From Neolentinus lepideus HHB14362 ss-1 (taxonomy: Eukaryota; Basidiomycota; Agaricomycetes; Gloeophyllales; Gloeophyllaceae), in assembly GCA_001632425.1 (NCBI GenBank), contig KV425559.1, positions 420,684 through 484,683 on the forward strand: a DNA stretch of 64,000 bases, written 5' to 3'. Shown here in pieces: positions 1 to 10,403 of the stretch; the first letter of the stretch is position 1, and every line of letters begins with the position of its first letter. The notes under the pieces were generated by a model. The model was not told where the DNA came from. It saw only the letters and a list, made by a program, of their open reading frames with translations, and searched no databases. The position numbers and the translations under genes were made by a program.

Positions 1-2
1 CA

Positions 3-650
3 TATACTGGTGAATTCGAGGACTATGAGACTTGTCCTCTCTGCGACGAGGCCCGTTATCAACCACAGCCACCCAACTGCAAGAAAAAGAAAATCCCTCG
101 GCAAACGTTCACTACGGTACCACTCGGGCCCCAGCTCCAAGCGCTCTGGCGTACTCACGACGGTGCTGCAGCGATGAAGTGGCGCCGTACTCAGACTCAG
201 AAGATAATCAACGAGCTCGATGCCAATGATGATTGCCTCAACAACACTCTGGCAAATTTTGACGATGTTCTCTGCGGGAGGGAGTACATCCAATCTGTTC
301 GTGATGGCACCATCACGGAAACAGATATGGTCTTGATGCTCTCGACTGATGGCGCTCAGCTCTACAAAAGCAAGATCTCGGACTTCTGGGTTTACATCTG
401 GATAGTTATTGACCACTCTCCTGATCGTCGCTATAAGAAGAAGCACGTACTCCCTGGCGGCTTTATTCCGGGACCAAACAAGCCGAAGATGTTGGACTCA
501 TTCCTCTTTACTGGTCTACACCATGTTGCTGCATTGCAGAAAGAGCATGTCCCGTTTAAATCCAACTCGGAAACGTACTGGGGTTTACTTCTACCTCGTA
601 TAAGACGTTTTATGTCATACCAGTGGTTGATACTCACTAAATCCATTTAA
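3..650 (+). mobile_element. Tnp2-type (CACTA-like) transposase fragment, cut by window edge
   Basis: One reading frame stays open from base 3 to a stop near 650, so the product enters from outside the window. The frame carries a CPLCDEARY cysteine motif, then the block MLSTDGAQLYKSK and the segment KPKMLDSFLFTGLHHVAALQ, which I recognise from Tnp2-family transposases scattered through basidiomycete genomes. The aspartate in STDGAQ is a plausible catalytic acidic residue, but I cannot prove it. After GLHHVAALQK the sequence loses resemblance and stops, so this copy is truncated at its 3' end or interrupted by an unrecognised intron. It is almost certainly an inactive remnant. There is no visible terminal repeat inside the window, and the 290 bases to the next gene look like ordinary promoter DNA. 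Confidence 0.75.
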
Positions 651-943
651 AGTCAGCGTTCTTTGTGAATTCTTCCAGCGCTCTCTCGATCCTTACACAT
701 CATTTCAGCCGATCAGCCATTGTATGCTTACAGCGCAGGAAACATTGAAGTTCTCGAGCGAATTGTGGCACTGTAATTGCCCCAAGCAATTTTCTACCCC
801 TCTGATTCATAATTGGAGACACAACACCTTCGTGTGACGTCACTTTCGATACACTGACATTCACGATTCGGTACGAATGGGAATATATATACCACCACTA
901 GCTTCGAGGGAGAAAGACGATTTAACTGACCTCAGCAAGCGCT
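651..943. promoter_or_regulatory. Upstream region of the aldolase gene with TATA-like box
   Basis: No gene is seen here. An alternating TATATATA run at 884-891 lies about 53 bases before the aldolase ATG at 944 on the plus strand. That spacing is plausible for a TATA element of a strongly expressed glycolytic gene. The call rests only on sequence and position. Confidence 0.4.
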
Positions 944-2256
944 ATGATTTCTCAGAGCTTCACCCCTTCCCCCACCCTGAAGAACGCGGATACACTGGTA
1001 AGCACACACGCTGCCATTGCAAATAAATCATTACTGTTGACCTAGAATGTACATAGCACGCCGTAGCGAAAGCCCTTGTCGCAGACTGCAAGGGAGTATT
1101 AGCTGCGGATGAGAGCACAGGCTCTATCAAAAAGAGACTCGAAAGTGTTGGGAAGGAAAACAGTGACGATAGTGAGTGTAACTGCAATATCCTGATTTGA
1201 AGCATCCTCATATCATGATAAATAGACAGAAGAGAGTGGCGTGACTTGATGTTCACAGCCGAAGGACCTTGGAAAAATAGTGAGTGATGCTTATGTGTAG
1301 GCAGTGGTACTTATAGTAAACAATGACGTAGTCTGGGAGGTGCCATCACCTTTGAAGAGACCTTAATGAAACACAACGCTCAACTGAGCACACGATTCAA
1401 GGTACCCTCCTGTTGGGTCTTAGCCTCATATTTATAGCTGACCTGTCGGTATCAGGGCACGCCTCTGCGAGACGTGATTAAGAAGCGTGGCATCATCCCA
1501 GGCATCAAGACGGACAAGGGCACAAACCCCCTTCCACGGACCGAACCCGAGGAAACCACGACCGAAGGACTGGACGGCCTCCTCGAACGCTCACAAGACT
1601 ACTACAACGCCGGCGTCCGCTTCGCTAAATTCCGCACCACCTACGTCGTCACCGCCTCTACGCCCTCGCAGCTCGCCATCGAGAACAACGCCGAGATTCA
1701 AGCGCGCTACGCCTCTACCTCGCAGGCAGCGGGACTCGTGCCCATCGTCGAGCCTGAGGTGCTCTGCAACGGCGATTTCACCATCGAGCGGTCGGCAGAG
1801 GCTCACATAGCCGCCTACACGCACCTGTTCCGCACACTGACCTTGCATAAGGTGGACTTCTCCGATATGATTCTCAAGGCGAGTATGGTTGTGCCCGGAG
1901 ACAAGAGCGGCAAGGTCGCCACGCCTGAACAAGTAGGTGCCGCAACGCTGCACATGCTCAGCAAGACCGTGCCTCCGCTCGTACCCGGCATCGTATCCCT
2001 CAGCAGTGGGCTGAGTGAGAAAGATGCACTGGCGTACTTCAATGCGATTAATAAATTGGCGAAAAGGGATCACAGTTCGGCATCATGGAAGCTGAGCTTC
2101 AGCTTCGGCAGGGCACTCCAGGGTGAGGCTATGAAGGTGTGGGCGGAGACCGGGGATGTCAAGAAGACGCAAGAGACGTTCCTGCTTCGGGCTAAGTGGT
2201 GCTGGGAGGCCGCGCAGGGAGAGTACAAAGGAGAAGCTGGAGAACCATCGAGGTAA
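944..2256 (+). CDS. Class I (Schiff-base) fructose-bisphosphate aldolase
   Basis: The protein cleaves fructose-1,6-bisphosphate to the two triose phosphates in cytosolic glycolysis. My exon model is 944-997, 1057-1171, 1226-1279, 1332-1401 and 1456-2256. Class I landmarks appear in order: [12 protein letters not shown] near residue 30, [26 protein letters not shown] with the two catalytic glutamates, [10 protein letters not shown] with the Schiff-base lysine, and FSFGRALQ with the phosphate-binding arginine. The ATG at 944 is followed by a short N-terminal exon, as is usual for the family. One oddity is the join between exons 3 and 4: the canonical GT-AG intron 1280-1331 leaves phase 1, but exon 4 needs phase 2, so a clean join is one base short. 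This is either a non-canonical intron, a sequence error or a real frameshift. All other exons are open and conserved, so I treat the gene as probably functional. Confidence 0.88.
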
Positions 2257-2438
2257 ACCTAGGAATGAAGAGGCATTATAATATAGTATAGTCATCAATA
2301 ATCGCTATATCAATAATGAGCTCGTGCTGTATCTGGACCCAATTATAAATTTCACGGCGCCATTAAAGCGCCTGAAACGTCAGCGGTCCGTACCGTAAGA
2401 AAAGACATAGCACACAGAAGTCTATTCCTTTCTCTCAC

Positions 2439-4576
2439 TCATCTCGCGCACTCCGCTTCCCAATCCGCCGGCTTCAGCTCCTTGACCCGTTCATTGAACG
2501 CTTCGAGCGTACAGAATTCGGGGGAACCAGGAAGGTGCTTGCCTTCGTCTGCGCAGATGGGCAGGACCATATTCTTGTTCTGGTACCGCATCCGGATATC
2601 TGCCAAGTGATTGTTCGGCCAATCACGACACAGAAACAGGGTATATCGCTTACAGTGTTGCTCAGGCAGTTTACGCCCACCAAGTACAGTCTGTAAATAC
2701 GATTGTTGATGATTCTCAGGGCACACATCACTCTCAGCCAGTGTCTTGAAGAGCTCGAATGTGATGGATGCCGTAAAAGCTGGCCACCTGCACCCGATCA
2801 ACGTCAGTATATTAAAAGTAACTCAATTTACTCACTTATCGTCAAACACGTCTAACGTCTGGCAAAGCGCAGCTATGGCAGTATCGTGCGTACTGTGCAC
2901 GAGTATCTTGAGCGGGTCGTCAGAACCTTTGTCTACCTTCGTCTGTATCTTCCGGGTAAGATCTGTCAGGAGGCGGCCCATGCCTAAGCGACGGACTTCT
3001 TCCGTTTTATCTACAAACGAGATTCGTCAGTTTGAGCTGTGGGATTGTGCTAAAAGAGGGCGCTCTCACACCCTTAGATTGAAGTCAGCTTCAGTCGAAA
3101 AGGGGTTGAGGGTTCGACATACCTGCGAACCATTCGTGTACAACTGCCTTCTCCTACAGTAGAAGAAACGGGGCCAAGGGTTAGCTGAGGCTGCGAGCCG
3201 TCATGGGCAGTCACGTACAATAACATCTAGCACACCCTTCTCCTCGAATTCAGGCGGGACCTTGATCCCGTGGGCAACAGCAGCGCGTACCTAAGAGCAT
3301 CCCAATCATGCATTAAGAAAGAACGACAGCCATGCAAAACTCTCGAGCTGACAGTGTCCAAAATACCCGATGCTCTTGGCTTTCCGTCTATTCGGATCGG
3401 ATTGCCGCCGATATACTTTGAGACCTTCTTGTCTAGGGGCTCAAGGGTGTGATTCCAGGCTGCAGCTGCGGCCCTGGCGAAACCGACTTGCAGAATCTCT
3501 AGGCGCTTGCACGCATAGGTATTACCGAGTAGATTCTCGTCCTTCCCATTACTATGCAGCTAATGTCACCAGGATTTCCGGATCAGATTTGACATTGGTG
3601 GCAACGTACCGGACGAGGATGTGCGGAACGAAGCCTGCGGCACACTTCGACGTCGGATACAAGCCGTGGACGATCTGTTGCAGAGATTCGATTGTCCGAG
3701 GCATATTGGTCGACCTGAATCGACAGTGATTTCAGTTAAGGTATCTCCTTTCACGTCACATGTCATAGAAGCTTGCAGCCCTGATACTCACCGGAAATAT
3801 GTCGTCCCTCCTGGAGTATGCGTCTCGGGAAGGAACTTTAACCTAAAAATCATGGAATACGTGAACCATGGAAAAAAGCATTGGCCGAGAGAGAAACGTA
3901 CTTGTTGATGTACAAATCTCGCAGAGCAGACCCGAAATTGTATGTGGACTAAGTGAAGAGGATAGTTAGGTACGGAAGGCCTGCGAGATATCGGTACACG
4001 TACCTGGCGCCCAACATCAGTCAACTCTCCGAGTAAGCTGGAAACAAGACTTCGTGATATGTTCTCTCTGCCAGTGGAAGAGAGCTGCTCCCACCATTCG
4101 CCCTCTACACTCGTTCCATCACTTCTCTCCACACTCCTCCTGATCTGTAGTTCCTCTTCCGAGCTTCCCTCTAAAGACGCGACGATAGTCCGCGCAGTGG
4201 TGGAACTTGCGACGGCCTCGCGAAATCGTCGAGCTGTTTGGCATAACATCCAATGCTCAGGGATGGACGCGGGGGGCGCGGCCATGCGGACACCTACTGG
4301 TGTGCGTTCACCTTATCCTCCACAGTCAATTTATTGTATACTCGAAGACACGTTAAAACAAGTACCATGTCTTATGTAAATGTGGACCTGTTCTAGCTCG
4401 AGCTGCTCCGGAGCCACAGGGTAATTCTCAACGTCTAGAGCGACTTGCGGGGGCCTGCACGCGTACGGCTGGTTGCCAAGTGTCACGCTCGCTACTGAGC
4501 GTATGGCCATTGATGTCTCCAGAGTCCACACGGAATAAATTAGAGATGAGAGGAGTAAGACGCATGGGAGACGCAT
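2439..4576 (-). CDS. Secreted histidine acid phosphatase (histidine phosphatase superfamily, branch 2)
   Basis: The protein is predicted to hydrolyse phosphate monoesters outside the cell or in the secretory path. The start at 4576 gives a hydrophobic leader (MRLPCVLLLSSLIYSV), read as a signal peptide. Exon 1 ends at 4366 and exon 2 begins at 4311; joining them reads YIRHGERTPVGVRM, the RHGxRxP phosphate pocket containing the nucleophilic histidine. Near 2880 the reverse strand reads LVHSTHDTAIAAL, the HD motif that supplies the proton donor. The last exon (about 2800 to 2439) holds ITFELFK and the C-terminal half of the fold. The 3000-3900 part is cut into several small exons that I did not resolve exactly. 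The exact substrate cannot be told; sister proteins include phytase-like and 2-phosphoxylose phosphatase-like enzymes. Confidence 0.87.
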
Positions 4577-4970
4577 GAAAGCACGACGATCTATCGATGC
4601 AATTTGCAGCGAGAAACCTCAGAGGCAGACAGAGTGCTTACACGAGCGCTTTCAGGTCTTAAGCTGCGTACAGCTAGTTACCACTACTAGAGACTTTATT
4701 AATACGTTGCATGCGCCTATCATGATCGGGTCGATCGTTAGATTCGTGAAGAATATGTACTTGTACATTGTGAGCAAGGTAACTATTTACATAGGACGCA
4801 AACCGCAGCACAGAGATATTTGGAGTAGCAATTCATCGAGGATACAACTTATACCTATTTAGAGAGCATCTTGACACTTAAAGTATGTGAGGGAGAACTG
4901 GCGATGGATCCATGGATGCACAGATGACACGCCACCGACGGGTCATATTATGCATCCAAAGAATCAATCG
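4577..4970. other. Intergenic, nothing recognised
   Basis: These 394 bases lie between the start of the phosphatase gene and the 3' end of the methyltransferase-like gene. Only short open frames occur and none shows a known motif. The left part is likely the phosphatase promoter and the right part the methyltransferase 3' untranslated region. Confidence 0.5.
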
Positions 4971-6131
4971 TCAGAAGATCCCTTTGTGCAAGAACCATTC
5001 TTCGAGCGATTGTGCTTGGAAGTCCCAAACGTCCTTGCCGAGCTCAATGAGCCGTTCCAAGTACGTGGCTTTGAGCTCTTCGGTGCTGATTGCAAATCCA
5101 AGATCTGAACTCTTAATGTACCTGCCGTTCCCTTTCTCTCCTCCGAAAGTAGTCTCAACCCATAATTCCTGAAGTGCACGTATCATCCGCGGCATTTTTG
5201 CCCCTTCTGCTCCTTTCCCGACGCCAGTAGCTATGGCGTAGAAACTCCCTCGAGTCATGTGCATGGTGCGCGGCTTGAATGTCGCAAGATTCTCCGAAAT
5301 GACATCAAGAATGTATAGGATTTGGGCGGTGAGGACTCTGTTTGGGTGAGTCAACGTGACGACCATGTTCCCACCTGTTCGAACTGATTGAAACGCGAGA
5401 ATGATCTGGGAGATCAGGAGTCGATCAATGTCCCATGGCGCAGAATAATCGGATTTCTGGGTCCGCAACTGGTGACCATCTAGCAGGACAAGGTCAAAAC
5501 TCGCGGGTTTCATCTGCGCAGGGGCAGGGCGGAGCCGAGGATGGTCGCTGAAAGACGGACCAAGCTGAAAGAAAGAAGTCATGTCGGCAAGGTGGAGATG
5601 AAAGCGGTTTCGCAGATGGGCGCCAAGAACGAATTTATGTCCCCCTTCATCAACTGGAAGAGATACGCCAACTCCTCTAGCCCACCGGTTATGCTGAAGG
5701 ACGTATGAAGTGAATCCTCCCGGACAACACCTGCATAAGCCAAGTGCAATCATTAGAATAAGCGGTGACAAATAAAGTGTTCGTAGACTTACCCAAGGTC
5801 AAGAAATCTGACAGATCCCATCGGCGGGATACAGCGAGCGTAGTCGTCGATCTCCCTCATTACTGTGTTCGAGCGCTTGCACCACGTCTTGTTAAGCCTG
5901 TCATCAGCATTGTCAGCAGTGTGGCGTTGTCGAGTAAACACTTCGTCCAGTTTCTCGGCTTGCCACCCCTTTGAGTGATGAGATTCGATGTTAGAGACGG
6001 CTGATTGTGTTTTACTAGTAACTCACCTTAGATCGAAGGGCAGCCAGCCTCTCAAGCTCAACACAACCACGGTCAATGATAGCTTCAGTCAGCGCTTCCT
6101 GCATGACACGGGGCGTGGCGAGCGATGGCAT
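4971..6131 (-). CDS. FtsJ-like (RrmJ-fold) methyltransferase family protein
   Basis: The protein has a Rossmann-type methyltransferase fold related to FtsJ/RrmJ ribose 2'-O-methyltransferases. Exon 1 from ATG 6131 reads MPSLATPRVMQEAL and continues to AALRSK near 6028. A middle exon (about 5963-5794) ends with GSVRFLDLG, and the last exon (about 5730-4971) opens with CCPGGFTSYVL. Together these form SAM-binding motif I (DLGCCPGGFTS). Motif IV appears as FDLVLLDGHQL with its aspartate. By my alignment to RrmJ the later catalytic positions differ: GGNMVVTL has threonine where RrmJ has its third-tetrad lysine, and SFYAIATG has phenylalanine where RrmJ has glutamate (REVYIVATG). The protein may therefore bind SAM without standard 2'-O-methyl transfer. 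A decayed tandem copy lies just upstream. Confidence 0.8.
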
Positions 6132-6539
6132 AGAGAATCTTGCATTGGAACGAGTCTATATGCAGTCTAGTGATTGATAAGTCCTTTGAGAATTGAACCT
6201 TATAGACACGGGGCCTCATCGATTGGGCGCTAGTCTTGATGTCCCCGTTATCTGTATTGAAAACCCTACGTTAATGGGGGTCCACCGGAAGCACGTGTAG
6301 CACATAGCACGGTATTGGGAATAAGGCTAGCGGTAGAAAGCGAGGGGGCCCAGACTGCGAGGAATTCAGAAGACCGTCGACCAGGACGGTATCCCCGAAA
6401 CCGGCCGCTGCTATCAAAGTGATACCCTGACTATTGGCGGTGATACCGATGTGAAGAAACAAATTGCCACTGTAAGTATACATATTCTCAATATGGGACT
6501 GACCGTGCCAACACCAATACAATGAAGTAATAATGAGCC
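6132..6539. other. Intergenic between the methyltransferase-like gene and its decayed copy
   Basis: There is no recognisable coding sequence. An open reverse frame runs through here into the pseudogene, but its residues do not continue the methyltransferase family. I infer that it holds the promoter of the intact gene. Confidence 0.45.
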
Positions 6540-7595
6540 CCGTATCCCCTGGATGCATGCGATGACGGCACGAGGGTTGGATCAATCTTCCCCTTCTCTC
6601 CTGCCGTCCAAAAGTGATTTCCACCCAAAGTTCTCGAAGAGCCCAGAGTATCTGCGGTAAGCATGCCCACTTGATGCCGTTTCCGACGCCAATAGCCGTG
6701 TAGAAGCTGGCCCGGTTGGCATGCAGTGTACGCGGCTTATAGGTCACAAGTAGCTCTGAGAGAATGTCGAAAATATCGAGGATATGCGCAATAAGAACTC
6801 GTTCTGGGTGCTCCAGTTTAATTGCTAGGTTTCCTCCTTAACGAATAGTCTTTAGAACAAGGATAATCCGGGACAAGACTGTTCGATGGATGTCCTGTGG
6901 TGTAGCGCAATCGGAAACCTGCGTGTACAGCTGGTGTCCATCCAGCAAAACGAGGTCGAAACTGGTCAACCTGACCTAGAGTGAGAGACGCGGATCGTCT
7001 CTGGTGGAGGGCCGAGTTGGTAGGATGTCACGTCGGTCAGATACTGATCAAGGCGCCCGTGAGTCGTTGTCAGGGTGGAGCACATTTCCACTTTCTTCGA
7101 CGGGAGGAGACACATCGACGCATTCGGAGCCCCAGGTCTTACAGGGGATATACGACGTGAATCCCCTTTAGCAGCATCTATTTTGAGTAACACGCAACAA
7201 CCGTGACAGTTAGCATATCCAATGACAGCATAAGTCATGGATTTACCCTATGTCAAGAAATCGTATTCCTGCTTTGATAGCCACACATGCTCTTGAGTAT
7301 CGACTTCTTGCATGGCTTTATTCGTGCTCTTATTCCACTTCAGACATGGCTGTTCGTCAGGTTTGTTGGCCTTGCGGCATTGCTGAGCAAACTCACTATC
7401 AAGTTTCTTGTCTTTCCAGCCTTGAAGCCCTCACCGTCAAGAATCAGCGTCATCGTCGGAGGGGCTGATATGTACACGGCCCACTCACTAGTATAGTTCT
7501 AAGCTATTGCAGCCGTTCGAGCTTTGGGCAACCTCTATCAATGATAAATTCGATCAATCGCTCGCTCTTCATACCAGAGTGGAGGGCGTACAAGA
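6540..7595 (-). pseudogene. Decayed tandem copy of the FtsJ-like methyltransferase gene
   Basis: Three blocks match the neighbouring intact gene in order and strand. Near 7590-7507 the reverse strand reads IIDRGCPKLERLQ (intact: IIDRGCVELERL). Near 7430-7250 it reads GWKDKKLDSEF and ends FLT-stop-G where the intact gene has FLDLG, so the SAM-binding motif is broken by a TAG. Near 6750-6560 it reads KPRTLHANRASFYTAIGVGNG and ALRELWVEITFG (intact: KPRTMHMTRGSFYAIATGVGKG and ALQELWVETTFG). The middle part, including motif IV, is scrambled by frameshifts, and the C-terminal end is missing. The intact paralogue is required to recognise it. It is a tandem duplication that degenerated. Confidence 0.78.
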
Positions 7596-8131
7596 TTGAG
7601 TAGGGTTGTAGGGATCGAACTTTACGCCGTACACCGCTGCGAGACTGAAAAGCCACGGAGGAGGACATAACCTTTCTGACCCGCTGCGTCTGACAACCTG
7701 ATTTGGCGTCGATCAGATGGTTCAATTGATGCTCCATATCGAGTTCGACTGTCACCAGGTTCAGGTTGAAGGAGGAATTAATTACCGTACAACCAGAAGG
7801 TGATGTCTATAAAGAGACTAATAAATGTAGCATGATAGACAATGATCCGTTGTTGCAGGTATAGAACATTTTCTACAGTACTTACTAATCGAGTCGAAGA
7901 CTTGCAGCTTTCGATATCTACTGTATCAGTGTCGACAAAATTTCTAGTACGCAGTTAAAAATCAAACTTGCTACCTATCTATAATATGATATAAATTGTC
8001 GTACTTTGCAAACAAGCGTTCGCCACAAGCCTGGAACGTGCGACCTCTTGACGCCGACTCGGACTCGTCTCTTACACTCGCATGAATAGCGAGAACAACG
8101 CGTAGGATCTTTAACTCTGCTGTACAGGACT
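7596..8131. other. Intergenic, no gene recognised
   Basis: The reverse-strand open frame that holds the first pseudogene exon extends to 7755, but its upstream residues match nothing in the intact copy. The remaining bases to 8131 are AT-rich and presumably include the promoter of the Rmd1-like gene. Confidence 0.5.
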
Positions 8132-10216
8132 ATGGCACCCACGGAGAACCAGCCGCTCCTGCCCAAATCTGCGCCTCCACCATCTGTGGCGCCGGAACTG
8201 AGCAAACCAAGGGGCGCCAATCGGTCGACGAAGGTCGCAGGCAAGCTAAAGATCCTTCCCGAACAGGTCCCTGCGGCAGATGCGCAGTCACCTGCTACTG
8301 TCAAGAAGGAAGTGCGGCTTGAGCTACCCAAGCCATCGAAGCCCAGTGTCGAAACGGTAGCGGAAAGCGACGAAGAGGCAGACGAGGAGGATGAGGGTGA
8401 GATAGAGGTGGAGGCAGAGGATGAGGAGAACGTCGAGGTATGCCTTGGATCTACTGTGCTTGGAGGGAACCGTATGAAACATAGGTGCGGTAGGTGTATA
8501 ACCAGATTGCCCTGATCCCAGAGGGCACGGCGCGTCGAGATGCCATGCGTTTGACAAAGAAGAAAGCGAAAGCATTGCCCAGAGTGACAGCGTATGCTAC
8601 GTGCAGGTGCGTGTAATACTTTCCAATTTATCCGAATTACTCATTTAGTCGGGGTTTCCGCAGTTCCTACCGCCTCCCCGACCTAATGAAGTTCTTCAAG
8701 GCGCGCCGCGAGTCGTACCACACAAACCCGCGCCTAATTGACGAAGTAATCTACACACCATACGTCTATGAGCCTCCATCTTCCTCAAGCATAGACCAGA
8801 ACCACGCTCGGACGCAGACCGAGGTGGAGGGTGATTTACTTGGTGTGCCGGAACTTGTCAATCCCCCCGCTGCATCAAATCCCGACGCGAATGGTCAGGA
8901 CGGCGACGTCAATATGCTTACAATCAAGCAGAAGCGTAAGCGTTCGAGTAAATGGTTCGAGCCGCCAACGCAAGCGGAGATATACATATTTGAGTACGGA
9001 ACTGTGGTGATTTGGGGTATGACAGAGGCGGAGGAGAAACGATTTTTATCGTCGATGTGCGTGTCTACCTGAGATCACCACCTATTAATGTCAAGATTCC
9101 TGAGTGCTCATCTTGACGACGCAGAAAACGATTCGAGGTGGAGAAACTGGGTAGATATATGCGCATCGTCCTGCTAATATCGTGCCGCTCACTTGTTTCC
9201 TTAGCCCCAGACGATATTGAGATGGAAGATCTGAACTACTACTACGCAAACTATAGTCGGCATGTTCTCTCACCTCATTCTGTCTGTCCCATCCTTACTC
9301 ATGCTCGTTCATAGCATATACAATGATGTAATCACACTACGGAAAGGTTCAAGCTACATGTATGTATCATATTCTCGTCTATCGCTGTTCTTTACTGACT
9401 TCCATCCTACGACAGGACGAAACTCTCTCTCTCGCATGCGCTCTCGCAATCCGTGAAGATATCTTTGGTGGGTTACAATTCGACTAGCATCCCCTGCAAG
9501 CCCTCATTATGAACCCTGGTCGCGATAGTTTGAATCCCTGATATCAACAACTATTGAAGAGACGAAAGATATTCCCGAGATTATGGGTGAGACAGGGAAG
9601 ATTGGGATGCCACACAAAGGTCGGTGACTGTCTTCCTACTTCTCAACCAGATGTCAAAACGCATACATGCAGAGATCATGCGGAAGATGGGTGAACTTTT
9701 CCTTCTGCGGACGAATATCACCTCTGTCGGATCTGTGCTAGACTCTCCAGTGCGTATACCTGTCTATGGATAAGACTATCCTTATCCCTGAATTCTAATA
9801 CAGGAGGTATTCTGGGTACGTGCTCGAGAAGCCCAATCTTGTGAAAGTCTATTCACCGTCCTTTTCTCGTATTTTTCAGACGTACCCTGATCTCCAACCT
9901 CTGTACGACGCCGCCCGGAGTTACCTAGAAATCCCACAACGGATCAACCTTCTGAACACTCGTGTCGAGGTATTTATTTACTCTCGGCCTCAGAGCGCTT
10001 GAGTTGACGCGTGCCCTCAGGTGCTTCAAGACATGCTTCAGCTCCTGAAGGAGTCAGTCTCGAGCCAGCATGCTGAGAGACTCGAGCAGATCGTCATCGC
10101 TCTGATCGGGGTCGAAATCGGTGAGCGCAATACAGTAACAGATGTTTGTGGTTTACTGACGATTTATGACGATAGTGTTGGGTATCATCACCATACTGGT
10201 CGATCTATATGAATGA
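8132..10216 (+). CDS. Rmd1/Sif2 family (DUF155) membrane protein
   Basis: This is a member of the family that includes yeast Rmd1, S. pombe Sif2 and animal RMND1, membrane-anchored proteins of imperfectly known function (some act in mitochondria). The start at 8132 opens an N-terminal low-complexity region with an acidic stretch; exon 1 ends at 8437. Later exons carry PRVTAYATCSSYRLPDL near the start of the conserved domain, then EIYIFEYGTVVIWGMTEAEE, a family hallmark, then YYANYSRIYNDVITL, EIMGETGKIGMPHKEI and VLEKPNLVKVYSP. The end reads ERLEQIVIALIGVEIVLGI and finishes ILVDLYE; this is a C-terminal transmembrane helix preceded by the usual coiled segment. There are at least eight short exons. 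Motif order agrees with a full-length protein. Confidence 0.88.
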
Positions 10217-10403
10217 ATGTAATCTCTATCTCTAATCCACTTACCTAGCCGAAATGAGCTTTACTACACGGATCGGACCTTCGTGCATTGTATATAAAAC
10301 CACACATTATCGATCCAATCACACATCTTGTAGTATACACATAATACATAGATAGTCCATCCCATGACCTAGCCTACCCAAACGAAGCACGCAACCATCG
10401 AGA

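Noticed and set aside
32..229. Separate short plus-strand gene at the left edge
   Set aside because: It overlaps the Tnp2 reading frame in another phase and has no conserved features.
1591..2073. Reverse open frame inside the aldolase exon
   Set aside because: It is opposite a highly conserved enzyme exon and has no conserved feature of its own.
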